A stretch of 64,000 nucleotides of DNA, from positions 429,736 to 493,735 of the forward strand of contig UESW01004567.1 in assembly GCA_900491605.1 (NCBI GenBank). The letters run 5' to 3'. The notes under the pieces were generated by a model. It was not told the DNA's origin. It searched no databases and worked only from the letters and a program-made list of their open reading frames with translations. This stretch comes from Calamus simplicifolius (lineage: Eukaryota; Streptophyta; Magnoliopsida; Arecales; Arecaceae). The translations under genes and the position numbers were made by a program. Below, one piece after another: positions 23,801-35,639 of the stretch (position 1 is the first letter of the stretch; each line of letters begins with the position of its first letter).

Positions 23801-24365
23801 TTGTAGGGTTGTCCTCGTAACCAAGAAAATGTAAATCTGTAATATGTAATTAATTTTAGATTTTGTAATTTATTTGAATTATTCCAGGTGTAGCCAACAT
23901 TTTGTGGGTCACTAAGTGAAACCTAAAATGAAGTGAGTTGAAGGATGGAATTCATACCTGTCCATTATATATAGTGACATTGACTTCCAGGGACAGGAGC
24001 TCATCAACCTGTTAGACGGTATACCAAGCAATCTGCTTTTAGGAAATGCCTAGATGGATCTATGCTAGAAGCACTGTAACACTAAAAGGATGAAAAAGAG
24101 ATGGTAAATCGATAGCTACTTGGGAACATTACTCAGAGAAGAATAGAGATGCATAAGCTTTATAATTTAAACCTTTCTAGGAAACTAAGAGATATGTAGA
24201 ACAGTGAAGAAAGATGAAGAAATTACTCGGCCGGAATTGAACATATCCCCATTGCTCCGACCCATCAGCAGTTCCAAACGCACTAACAAATCTAATATGG
24301 AGCAGATAGAAGCAGAAGAGAAGATAAAGAAGTAACAAGGGAAGAAGAGAAGAGGATTTCTTCAT
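20809..24365 (-). pseudogene. SCPL51: Serine carboxypeptidase-like (SCPL51-type) gene, internally deleted and frameshifted
   Basis: Secreted alpha/beta-hydrolase family. Exon 1 (24365-24227) encodes a signal peptide (MKKSSSLLPLLLLYLLFC) and then DGSEQWGYVQFRP, the mature start of SCPL51 proteins, ending at a GT donor. The next exons are C-terminal: 24008-23958 (VDELLSLEVNVTIYNGQ), 22527-22475 (LDVICATKGTEAWVQKL), 22369-22238 (WEGLKYFNTASREALFC onwards) and 20898-20809 (VPVDQPCMALHML to the stop). All have proper splice signals and matching phases. Only 218 bp separate exon 1 from the VDELL exon, so roughly two thirds of the protein, including the catalytic Ser region, is gone. The conserved FWILGAGHF in the fourth exon is reached only after a one-base deletion near 22263. 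It is a pseudogene. Confidence 0.88.
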
Positions 24366-24714
24366 GACAAAGGTTGATAAGGATACAAACCAAATGGAAC
24401 CGATGAACAAGACCATCCCACTGGCAACTAATATAAAGGGCTGAATGATGACAACATAGCATTGAACACTCCTCTGTCTCCATTCATGATAACAAGGAAA
24501 AAGTCTTCAGAAAGGAAACAAAGGGAGCTGACAACATTGGAGTCTTCCAAGACAACAAAACCAAAGGAGATGAGAGTTTGTGTCTACATAGAGCTTTTAT
24601 ACGATAAGGATCATAGAAATAGAAGCAAAAATACATAAATGAATAAATAAAAGAAAAAATGCATTGGTAAATATAAGGAAATCTCTCTCTCTCTCTCTCT
24701 CTCACGATGAGTTG
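24366..24714 (-). promoter_or_regulatory. 5' flank of the SCPL pseudogene with (CT)n tract
   Basis: Upstream region of exon 1. It contains a CT tract at about 24683-24703 and is duplicated, diverged, at about 32918-33290. Shared words include GGCAACTAATATAAAGGG, CATTGAACACTCCTCT and ACATTGGAGTCTTC. The frames at 24292-24705 are not credible genes. Confidence 0.6.
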
Positions 24715-24849
24715 GCCTATAGTAGCATATTTACTAATATATACAGAAGTAGATCTTTAGCAAAAATAATCAAATGCATGGTATACCATACTGGCATGTA
24801 CCAACTTATAGTGATATACCGGCTTTAGATCGGTCACTACAAGAAAATA

Positions 24850-25985
24850 CTGAAATAAGAACGCAAATTTAGCGATGCAATACTGCGTCGCTAAATTGCG
24901 ACCACTTTGCGATGCATCCGCGACAACAAATCATTGCGACGCAATTAGCGACGCATTAGCGACTCAATAAACCAGAAAATCAAAAAAAAGTAATTTTTTT
25001 TATTTAGCGACGCAAGAAATGCATCGCAATATTTTTAAATTAAGTTTTTATAAAATATAAATATGAGAAAAAAATATTGCGACGCAACTCAGTGCATCGC
25101 AATGTTTTAAAAAAAATTAATTATGTTAAATAGCGATGCATTAGCGACGCAATAAACCAGAAAATTAGAAAAATTATTTTTATTTAGCGACGCACTAATT
25201 GCGTCGCAAATATTTTAAGTAAAATTAATTTTTATAAATATAAATATGAGAAAAAAATATTGCGACGCAACTCTGTGCATCGCAATGTGTTTAAAAAAAA
25301 TAATTATTTGAAATAGGGACTCATTAGCGACGCAATAAACCAAAAAATTAAAAAAAATTTTTAATTTAGTGACGCATTAATTGCGTCATAATTATTTTAA
25401 ATAAAATTAATTTTAATAAAGTATAAATATGAGAAAAAATAATTGCGACGCAATTCAATGCGTCGCAATGTTTTTAAAAAATTAATTATATTAAATAGCG
25501 ACGCATTAACGACGTAATAAACCAAAAAATTAAAAAATTATTTTTAATTTAGCGACGCACTAATTGCGTCGCAATTATTTTAAATAAAATTAATTTTTAT
25601 AAAATATAATTATGAGAAAAAAATATTGCAATGCAACTCAGTGCGTCGCAATATTTTTAAAAATTAATTTGTTAAATAGCGATGCGATGCAATAAATCAG
25701 AAAATTAAAAAATTTATGTTTTAATTTAGCGACACACTAGTTGTGTCACAATTATTTTAAATAAATTAATTTTTATATAATATAATTATCAAATTAAAAA
25801 ATTACGATGCAACCCTGTGCGTCGCAATATTTTTTAAAAAATTAGTTATGTTAAATAACGACGCAATAAAATAGTAAATTAATAAAAATAATTTTTTATT
25901 TAGCGACACAAGTATTGCGATGCAATGTTTTTAAAAAAATAAATTTTATAAAAAAATTAAAAAGAATTATGAAATAAAAATATTG
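24850..25985. repeat. CACTA-2 left subterminal repeats
   Basis: Repeated units of about 120 bp with GCGACGCA/TGCGTCGC pairs and the spacer word AATAAACCA. They are the reverse-complement counterpart of 15340-16315. Confidence 0.85.
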
Positions 25986-25987
25986 CG

Positions 25988-28900
25988 ACGCCGAACGGAT
26001 CGATGCGATGGTCCAGATCGGTCGTCGTCGATCGGGATCGATCATGGCTTCGATCGATCTCAATCCGTCGGATCGTCACCGATCGATCGATCGCGACGGT
26101 CCGAGATCGGTCGTCACCGACCGGGATCGATCATGGCTTCGATCGATCGCAACCGTCGGATCATCGCTATCGGACCAATCGCAACGGTCTGAGATCGATC
26201 ATGGCGATCGGATCGATCAGGGCTTGGATCGATCGCAACCGTCAGATCATCGATGATCGGATCGATCGGTTCTGAGATCGATCGTGGCGATCAGGATCAT
26301 GGCTTGGATCGATCGCAAACCGTCGATCATCGGCGATCGGACCGATCGCCACAGTTCGAGATCGGTCGTGGCCGATCGGGATCAGGGCTTGGATCGATCG
26401 CAACCATCGGATCATCGCCATCGGACCGATCGCTGCGGTCCAAGATCGGTCTTGGCCGATCGGGATCAGGGCTTGGATCGATCGCAACTGTCGGATCGTC
26501 GGCGATCTCGGACCGATCGCAATGGTCTGGGATCGATCATGCCGATCGGGATCATGGCTTGGATCGATCGCAACATCGGATTGTCGCCGATCGGATCGAT
26601 CGCAATGGTCCAAGATCGTTCATCGCCGATCGGGATCGATCAGGGCTTGGATCGATTGCAACCGTCGGATCGTCGGTGATCGGACCGATCGCAATGGTTC
26701 GAATCGGTCGTGGCCGATCAGGATCAGGGCTTGGATCGATCGCAACCGTCGGATCGTCAGCGATCTTGGACCGATCACAATGGTCAGGATCGGTCGACGC
26801 AATGGTCCGGATCACGGCTTGGATCGATCGCAACCGTCGGATCGTCGCCGATCGGACCGATCGCCATGGTCCGAGATCGATTGTGGCCGATCGGATCACG
26901 ACTTGGATCGATCGCAACCATCGATCGTCGCCGATCGACTGATCGCCACGGTCCGAGATCGGTCGTGGCCGATCGGGATCAGGGCTTGAATCGATCGCAA
27001 CCGTCGGATCATCGTCGATCTCGGACCGATCGCAACGGTCCGAGATCGGTCGTGGCCAATCGGGATTAGGGCTTGGATCGATCGCATCCGTCGGATCGTC
27101 GGCGATCTCGGACCGATCGCAATGGTCCGAGATCGATCGTAGCCGATCGGGATCAGGGCTTGGATCGATCGCAATCGTCGGATCGTCGCCGATCGGACCG
27201 ATCGCCACGTCCGAGAACGGTAGTGGCCGATCGGGATCATGGCTTGGATCGATCGCAACCGTCGATCGTCGTCGATCGGACCGATCGCCACGGTCCAGAT
27301 CGGTCGTCGCCGATCGGGATCATGGCTTGGATCGATCGCAACCGTCGGATCATCGGCGATTGGACCGATCACCACAGTCCGAGATTGGTCGTGGCCAATC
27401 GGGATCAAGGCTTGGATCGATCGCAACCATCGATCGTCGCCGATCGGACCGATCGCGCGATCCGGGATCGATCATGGCCGATTGGGATCATGGCTTGGAT
27501 CGATCGCAACCATCGGATCGTCAACGATCGGACCAATCGCCATGGTCCGAGATCGGTCGTAGCCGATCAAGATCACGGCTTGGATCGATCGCAGTCGTCG
27601 GATCATCGCCGATCAGACCGATCGCCACAGTCTGAGATCGGTCGTGGCCGATTGGGATCAGGGCTTGAATCGATCGCAACCATCGGATCGTCGTCGATCT
27701 CGGACCGATCGCAATGGTCCGGGATCAGTCATGGCCGAGCGGGATCAGGGCTTGGATCGATCGCAACCGTCGGATCATTGCCGATCGGACCAATCGCCAC
27801 GATCCGAGAACGGTAGTGGCCGATCGGGATCACGGCTTGGATCGATCGTAACCGTCGATCGTCGTCGATCGGACCTATCGCCACGGTCCGAGATCGGTCG
27901 TGGCCGATCGGGATCACAGCTTGGATTGATCACAACCGTTGGATCATCGGCGATCTCGGACCAATCGCAACAGTCCGGGATCGGTCGTGGCCGATCGGGA
28001 TCATGGCTTGGATCGATCGCAACCATCGGATCATCCCGATCGGATCGATCGCGATGGTCCGAGATCGTTCATCGCCGACCGAGATCGATCAGGGCTTGGA
28101 TCGATCGCAACCGTCGGATCGTCGGTGATCGGACCGATCACAACGATCCGAGATCGGTCGTGGCCAATCGGGATCATGGCTTGAATCGATCGCAACCGTC
28201 GGATAGTCGGCGATCTCGGACCGATCGCAACGGTCCGGGATCAGTCGATGCAATGGTCCGGGATCACGGCTTGGATCGATTGCAACCATCGGATCATCGC
28301 CGATCGGACCGATCGCCAGGTCCGAGATCGGTCGTGGCCGATCGGGATCCTGGCTTGGATCAATCACAACCGTCGGATCATCACCGATCGGACCGATCAC
28401 CATGGTTCGAGATCGGTCGTGGCTGATTGGGATCACGGCTTGGATCGATCGCAACCATCGAATCGTCGGTGATCGGACCGATCGCCATGGTCCGAGATCG
28501 GTCATGGCCGATCAGGATCAGGGCTTGGATCGATCACAACCGTCGGATCGTCGCCGATTAGACTGATCACCGTGGTCCGAGATCGATGGTGGCCGATCGG
28601 GATCACTGCTTGGATCGATCGCAACCATCGGATCATCGCCGATCGGACCGATCGCCACGGTCCGAGATCGATCGTGGCCGATCGGGATCACGGCTTGGAT
28701 CGATCACAACCGTCGGATCGTCACCGATCAGACCGATCGCCATGGTCCGAGATCGGTCGTGGCCGATCGGGATCAGGGCTTGGATCGATCACAACCGTTG
28801 GATCGTCAGCGATCTCAGACCGATCGCAACGGTCCAAGATCGGTCATGGCCGATCGGGATCACAGCTTGGATCGATCGCAACCGTCGGATCGTTGCCGAT

Positions 28901-29170
28901 CGGATCGATCGCGACGGTCCAAGATCGTTCATCGCCGATCGGGATCGATTAGGGCTTGGATCGATCGCAACCGTCGGATCGTCGGCGATCGAACCGATCG
29001 CAACGGTCCGAGATCGGTCGTGGCCGATTGGGATCAGGGCTTGGATCGATCGCAACCGTTGGATCATCGGCGATCTCGGACCGATTGCAACGGTCCGGGA
29101 TCGGTCGATGCAACGATCCGGGATCACGGCTTGGATCGATTGCAACCGTCGGATTGTCGCCGATCGATAA
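25988..29170. repeat. GATC-rich tandem array in CACTA-2, unit about 85 bp, about 37 units
   Basis: GGCTTGGATCGATCGCAACC recurs at 26221, 26301, 26386, 26470, 26556, 26644, 26728, 26816 and onwards, giving an 80-88 bp period. A typical unit also holds an inverted repeat TCGGACCG...CGGTCCGA with a 7-base loop. Long frames (for example 26253-26942, 27073-27816, 27644-28426) exist on both strands because GATC-rich units lack stops. Their products are Arg/Asp/Ser-rich repeats and should not be annotated as proteins. Confidence 0.93.
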
Positions 29171-29900
29171 ACGGTCCATGGTCCCCAACCGACAATATTT
29201 TCATTAAATGTCTATCACAATGGCATTGAAGACCGTAACAACCTCTATGGGCTATTTTTGTTAATGGGTACAATTTTAGATTGAATGATTAATAGCTTCA
29301 AGAGGCACGCAGAACTGGGGCGTGTGTGTTAAAGGAGAAAGTGTTGGAGCAAATATGCAGGATTATTACGGAAAGTTAGTAGAGGTGGTTGAAGTTGAAT
29401 ATTCCGGTTGGCCTATGAAATGAATCGTATTGTTTCGTTGCGATTGGTTTGATCCGACAGTTTCTGTGGACAAAAGGGTTCATAACGACTACAATTTGGT
29501 TGAAGTAAACCATCGACGAAGATTGCAGAAATATGACCCATTCATCCTTGCATCCCAAGCTCAGCAAGTGTTTTACTGCGGATATCCAAGTTTGCGCAAC
29601 GACAAGCGAGATTGGTGGGCTGTTTCTAAAATCATCCCACGTTCAACAATCTTATTAGAGGAGAGTTCATCAAGTCAATCAGCCAAGTGCCCTGCATTTC
29701 AAGAGGATGAGATGAAAATGCATGCAATTAAGGATGACACAAGGGCTCCTGAAATATCACTTAGAGATCCAAATGGTGATGTCCAAGAAATTATGGATGC
29801 AAATGTTCAGTTTCGTTCTGATGATAATGAAACTGAATCACAGTCCGATACGGCATCGGATGTTGAACCAACATTTCACGAAACAAATGACACCGATTAA
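29171..29900 (+). pseudogene. DUF4216 remnant of TNP2 transposase, CACTA-2
   Basis: Matches CACTA-1 8845-8150 in reverse. It carries VKGESVGANMQDYYGKLVE, FRCDWFDPT and SQAQQVFYCGYPS. An in-frame TGA near 29419 interrupts it, so only the part from 29430 is open (156 codons). It has no upstream transposase domains and is a remnant. Confidence 0.85.
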
Positions 29901-30003
29901 ACATAGAGGTTTTTTTAAATTCAACTTTATTTTATAAGTGTTAAATTTTTACATAGTCAATCATTAATCATAATTTAATTGCATGAATCTTTAGTATTTT
30001 CAG

Positions 30004-31560
30004 TATGACGGGCAGAGGTAGATCTACCGACGATATACGGAGTGAGCAGGGACGTAGCCCTGCTGCATCAGATCACATGAGCTTTGGAGATGGAGAGTTC
30101 GGATCTTCAAACATCGCACAGCCTTCAATCTCTCCAGCAGTCGGCGGTGATCCTGCATTGGTATTACCATCCAGCCGATCGGCAATACCTCCAAGAGTTC
30201 TTCCACCATCGACCGCACCGTACTTCGACTTGATGCTTATGGGCTGTAAGTATATACTAATTAAAAATATATGTTTATGTTTTTAAGTCAATTACTTATA
30301 AACATGCATTTTTTTTAACAGATTTATTGAGCAGCATCATGTATCCAGCCACATCAGCAACGTATTTCAGAGGCGTGCAGATCCCAGTGGCTACGATTGG
30401 TGCCATGTATCTGCAGCCACGAGGGAGTTTTATTTTTCTGAGTTTCAGGTAAACTTATTAAATACAATTTATCACTGATATAAAATTTCTTAATCTTAAT
30501 AAATTTTGAAACTAACTATTTATTTTAATGTAGAAAAAGTTTACGTAGGACCCTGCCAGCCATGATGCCATTAGGGCAGCATGGGAGGCTCTTACGGGAC
30601 ACCGATACTCCGACATGCTTCATCGTTGGAGGTCATCGGGTCAGCGTCCTACGCATGTGCCAGAGGATATTTGGCACGAGTGGCAGTAGGCTTGGCAGTC
30701 CGATGGCTGGCGCAGGAGGTCCGCATCAGCCAGCATGAACCGCCGATCCGAGAAGGGCGGTCCTGGCACGGGTCTCTCCCGCCATACTTCGGGCTCCATT
30801 TCGATTCAGGAGCACAGACGTCGTATGGTAAGAAAACATAAATAATTTAATTACTATTTAGTTATTTATAAATATTTGTATTAATATCAATTTTTTTATT
30901 GTTATAGTCTGAGCAGGAGGGCGGAGATCCTAGTGAGTTTCGTCTATTCAGGGCGACACACACCAGGAGGGACGGTTCCTGGGTCGACACGCGATCACGG
31001 AAGGTTGCGGTAAGAAATTAGCTTTATGTAGTATCTGTTTAATTTCTAAAATTTTATTTCAAAAATTTATTAATTCATTTATTGTTGATTTTATAATTCA
31101 AAGACACGAGTCGAGGAGCTTCGCTCCTAGGCATCGCAGGTCGACTCCACTGATGGGGAGACGCCCGTCAAACTCTCAGCAGAGGAGAGTCGACGTATAT
31201 TTTTGGAGGCTATTGGTGCCCAGCCGCGAGACCGCAGGGTCTATGGTCTAGGCACTAGAGCTTCTTCATATTTTTCCCATCAGGCCTTCAGCTCGCGATA
31301 TTCTGGTGATATTCCTGCCGAGCGTTTAGACGACATTCGAAGATCTATTGCGGAGGAGGTTCGGCAGGACGTTCGGCAGGACGTTCGGCAGGACGTTCGT
31401 CAGGAGGTTTGACAGGAGGTCGAGCACGAGTTCGAGCAGCGTATGCGAGGTCGGGATCAGGAGCTTGCAGACGTGCGAGATCAGATGCATCATTTGCAGG
31501 ATATGGTTAGCCGCTTGTCGGAGGGTCTCCAACCTCCACATGATCGCTCAGATTCTTGAT
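30004..31560 (+). pseudogene. Transposase_24 (TNPA/Ptta-like) gene, CACTA-2, broken
   Basis: Starts at ATG 30004-30006 (MTGRGRSTDD) and follows the same exon-intron plan as the gene at 6467-8005 on the other strand. Donors are at about 30248, 30448, 30830 and 31010. Relative to CACTA-1 it has a one-base deletion near 30188 that shifts exon 1, a TAG near 30546 in place of Trp, and a TAG near 30688. A TGA sits in the RQDVRQEV coiled-coil region near 31409. That coiled coil has gained extra RQDV units. It cannot make a full protein. Confidence 0.8.
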
Positions 31561-31744
31561 GTATTTTTTTCTTTTTATATGTTGTACATGAAAACTTTAA
31601 AATTTTAATATATTAATTATTTTTGGAAATTGAATGATTATTGTTTGGATCAATATGAGTGAAGAATATTTCGATCAATATTTAAATGTAACGAAATTAT
31701 ATTAACCGTTTTAATTTTTAATATTTTATTTTTAAAAAAATTTA

Positions 31745-32300
31745 ATTAGCGATGCATTAGCGATTGAAATTGCATCGCTAATATTTTTAAAATATTATTA
31801 TTAAATATTACGACGTAATGACCTGGCGTCGCAATATTTTTAAATTAGTGATGCATTAGCGACTAAAATTGCTTCGCTAATATATCTAAAATATTATTAA
31901 ATATTATGATGCAATGACCTAGCGTCATAATATTTTTAAAAAATTATTAGTAACGCATTAGTGACTCAAATTGCGTCGCTATTATATCTAAAATATTATT
32001 ATTAAATATTACGATGCAGCTAAATACGTCGCAATATTGCGATGTAATTGAATGCATCGTAATATTTAATAATAATTTTAAATATTAAAAATTAGTTTTA
32101 AATTTAGCGACGCATTTGGATGCGTCGTAATATTGTGACGCATTGTTGCGTCGCAGAGAGTCGCTGTGACGCGATGCAATTGCGATAAATTGAGGTTGCG
32201 ATGATCTTCTGAGCGATGCCGTCATTGCGTCGCTATTACGTCGCAATAGCATGTTTAGCGATACATTAGCGATGCATTTGGGCATCGCAATATTTTTGTT
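31745..32300. repeat. CACTA-2 right subterminal repeats
   Basis: GCGACGCA-type motifs in both orientations with AT spacers, the counterpart of 5735-6290 in CACTA-1. Confidence 0.85.
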
Positions 32301-32313
32301 CCCTTGAGTGGGT

Positions 32314-32917
32314 AAATGATGGTAAAATATGGACTCTTTCTATAGATATTCTTTTTAGGACTGAAAAGTTTGAATGTTTGAACCTTATTTTTGATAAGGA
32401 TTTGTCAGTCAGCAAGCTAAATCCTATCAATGCTACTTACTAGGGTGAGGAGTGGGGAGTGAAGGAGAGGGATCTCATTTTCTTCCAAATAAGGCTTGGC
32501 TTATTTTGAAGTTTAGGGAATGAGAAGAAATATATATATATTCAATCAAGCTATAGTTTTATTAAATTTTAATTTTATTTTTAGGACAATAATTTTTAAA
32601 AATTATATTGATAAATAATTAAAGACCAATCGAGGCTAGATCATTTGTAGATAGGTCTATCTTTCTTGAGCCCAAATTCGTATGGTTTTGGGTTTGCTAA
32701 ACTATCTTATTTGGATGCCAAGATGCCTACTATAAATTTTTCTCAAAATAGTATAAGCTATAGTCCTATTTGAACCACTAATATACTTAATGATGATTTC
32801 TCTCAAAAAATAAATCTAATGGTGATTAGTTCAAACTTTAGCACTAAACCCAAACAAGACCATTTTTGTTATCAACCTACCAATTTAATAAACAAGTTTA
32901 ACTCATATATTTCTTAC
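32314..32917. other. Intergenic DNA, no recognised gene
   Basis: AT-rich flank of CACTA-2. I see no coding or RNA feature. Confidence 0.5.
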
Positions 32918-33290
32918 ATCAAAGGACAATCTTAATAAAAAGTGAGGATATAAATCAAATGGAATATATGAATAAGACCCGGCAACTAATATAAAGGGAT
33001 GAAAATGATAACACAGCATTGAACACTCCTCTATCTCCATATGTAAAAGAAGGAAAAAAGTCTTCAAAAAGGACATAGAAGAATCGAGGACATTGGAGTC
33101 TTCTATGAAATAAAACAAAAGGAGAGGAGAGCTTGTATCTATATATAGCTTTTATATGATAAAAATCATGGAAAGCAAAAAGCTCACAGGAATAGAATCA
33201 ATAATAAATAAATAAATAAATAAAAAGCAAAATGTATTTGTAAATATATGAAAATCTCTCTCTCTCTCTCTCTCTCTCTCATATGAGTTG
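32918..33290 (-). repeat. Diverged duplicate of the SCPL 5' flank
   Basis: Aligns in the same orientation with 24355-24714. It starts around the equivalent of the SCPL start codon and ends in a CT tract (33254-33283). The equivalent start codon is followed at once by a stop, so no gene is implied. Confidence 0.75.
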
Positions 33291-34110
33291 CCTCCCTTAT
33301 CAAACTAAGAGATGAAACTATCTCGATTTTAAGTCAGTTTGGCCCGGTTCACCTCAAATCATCCAATTTAAAATAGTTCAGCTAACCTTAATAGGAAACA
33401 ATGCACAATAATAATGATGGCAGTAGATATTGGAGGTATGATGGTGCTGGTGGTAGGCAGATAGTGGATCATGGAGATGTGGTAGTAAGTGGTGAAGGGC
33501 GATGGTATTGAGGTAGGTGGTGGAAGGTGATGTAGTGGTACATGCATAGGTTTGGTGGTGGTGTAAGTAGGTGATGGAGGTATGGTGACGATTATAGCAG
33601 TGAATGATGGAAGTGAGTGTAAAGATATAACAATTGTAGTGGTAAAAGATGATGAGTATAATGAAAAAAACAGTGATACTAGTGAAGGAGGATGGTGATG
33701 GTGGAAATACAGTAGTGATGGTGCGATGGTAGTCATCGTCATGGCAATGGTGGGTGGTCAGGGGTAAAGGTGGTGTTAGATGATAGAGGTACGATGATGA
33801 GTGGTGTCGGTATGATGGTAATAGTAGTAGATGGCGATAGTAGAGGAGATATAATAGTTCTTGTGGAGAATGGTGGATTTGGTGGAGATACAATAATGGT
33901 GGTAGAGGACAGTGACGAAGGTTTGATGGTGATAATGGATGGTGTTGGATGATGGTCATGGCATTAATGGTGATGGATTGTAAGGATAGCGCAATCAATG
34001 ATAGAAATTATTAATAAAAACATAGAAAAATACTGCTTAATTTTTAAAAATAATATAAAAATATTTTTTAGGCCTAACATTCATTTGGAAAACTAAAAAT
34101 TTTTATTTTT
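33285..34110. repeat. G-rich GRT-type degenerate repeat, copy 2
   Basis: Direct copy of 1425-2330, diverged and slightly shorter. Open frames on the minus strand (33368-33742, 33378-33998) encode His/Tyr/Pro/Ser-rich low-complexity peptides and are not supported as genes. Confidence 0.75.
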
Positions 34111-35255
34111 TATTTAAAAATATTAGATTTGAATATAAAATTTGGTTTCTTATTCCTCATGAAAAATAAAAATTAGAAAACTAATCTAGTTTTTTGCAAC
34201 TAAAAAAGCCCAAAGGTTTCTCACGGGTGGAATAGGCTCCTATTCGTGCCATATCTTGAAATTAATGTATGATAAATATCAATTTTAGAAATTATTTGAA
34301 TATGCTGTCAGCCTCTACAGCCAATAGCTACCTCACCTAGCTATTTAAAGAAAGCCTAGCGGGTAATCCAAACAGAGTTTTAAATGGACGGACGCATTGT
34401 TTTCAATGCATAAATCTCAAATTCAGAATGCCATCGAGCTCCAAAGGGCACACGTCACATAGACCTTCGATGGACGATTCAATTAGACTCCCAGAACCTG
34501 ATACAATCATTCAATTGATGGCAGAACCAGCGTCCTCGTCTGAATTTACTTTTACCATGGTGCAAATTATTAAAAAATAAAAAGGTATCATAAAGAATTT
34601 CTAAGTCATTAGCCCGGAAGGCTTGATGGTGAATGTCAATCCTTCAAACAAAATCTTTTTTGTTGGAAATAGGTTGAACACAGCAACAGCACCATCAACT
34701 TATCAAGTCAACAAAATTGATCGAGGAGAAACAAGAATCTAAGAGCCGTTGGAAGTGGAGGAGAACCACCGGAAGAGAAAGAAAAAAAAAAAAATGGTGC
34801 ATAAAAGAAAGCATGTGTGAAATGAGAAAATTTTTAATTTAATGGAAGAAGTCTTTACCTTGCTTCACTTATTGCAAGTTTTTCTTTGCCAGGTAACTTT
34901 TGCGGGCAAAATGGTAGAACTCCTATTCAAAATTTGTTTCTTCCTTCTCTCCCTTATTAGCATTCTTTACGTATAGAAAGGAACTTAAATTCGACGCATT
35001 AGCCGCATCCCTTCTAATTCTCTCTCAATCTTTTTTTTTTTTTAATCATCATTTGATGTTGACATGAAGACTGAGATGGCGTTTGAAAAAAAATAAAATA
35101 AAATAAATATCTTTAATTTCAATAAACTTTGTGAGGACTTTTCCTCACTATCCATTAAAGAAAAAAAAAAAAGGTACAGAGTAATCGAGTTTTGGAGATT
35201 GGGCAATCAAGGATGGATTTGATGTTGGAACCCAACTATGCCAACTACCTTATGA
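34111..35255. other. Intergenic DNA, no recognised gene
   Basis: Mixed AT-rich sequence with A and T runs. I see nothing coding. Confidence 0.5.
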
Positions 35256-35260
35256 CAATT

Positions 35261-35372
35261 AACCTGCTAACCATTCTGGTGATTGTGTCGTCCGGAGGAC
35301 TTTATCATCAAGCATTAACCTGCTAACTGTTCTGGTGATTATGTCGTCCAGAGGACTTTATTATTATATCAA
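35261..35372. repeat. Tandem duplication, unit 56 bp
   Basis: AACCTGCTAAC...TTCTGGTGATT...GAGGACTTTAT occurs at 35261 and again at 35317 with a handful of differences. Confidence 0.9.
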
Positions 35373-35639
35373 GCAGGAGTTAGGAAGACATATCTGACTT
35401 AAGGACGTGCATTGATCAAGACTGACGCTGATTTCTGACGCATTTAAACCAGCACACAGCCCGTTTCTTATCAGGAGTACATGCGCTTTCCAAGAGAAAC
35501 CCCTCACCTGAAAGCTGATGCTCGGTCCATGAATTCTTTCACTCTCATCATAATAGATTTTTTTGTATCTGATATCTGCGGTGTTGGTCATAGCTAGCAT
35601 TTGTGATTTCTTCCTACCATTTCAGGATAATTAATGGTT

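Larger units (their letters stand above)
24835..32310 (+). mobile_element. CACTA transposon, CACTA-2, 7.5 kb, internally deleted
   Basis: The left end from 24835 reads CACTACAAGAAAATACTGAA. The right end, reverse-complemented from 32310, reads CACTCAAGGGAACAAAAATA, which lacks one base of CACTACAAGGG. Target duplication is GGT on both sides (24832-24834, 32311-32313). It lies in the opposite orientation to CACTA-1. Order: subterminal repeats, a 3.2-kb GATC array, DUF4216 remnant, Transposase_24 pseudogene, subterminal repeats. The TNP2 core found at 9575-11940 in CACTA-1 is absent. The array abuts sequence equivalent to CACTA-1 position about 8845, so an internal deletion removed everything between. 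Confidence 0.93.

Noticed and set aside
33368..33998. Minus-strand ORFs of 124 and 206 codons rich in His, Tyr, Pro and Ser
   Set aside because: They are translations of the GRT-type repeat. No domain, no start context, and the homologous repeat at 1425-2330 does not keep the frame.
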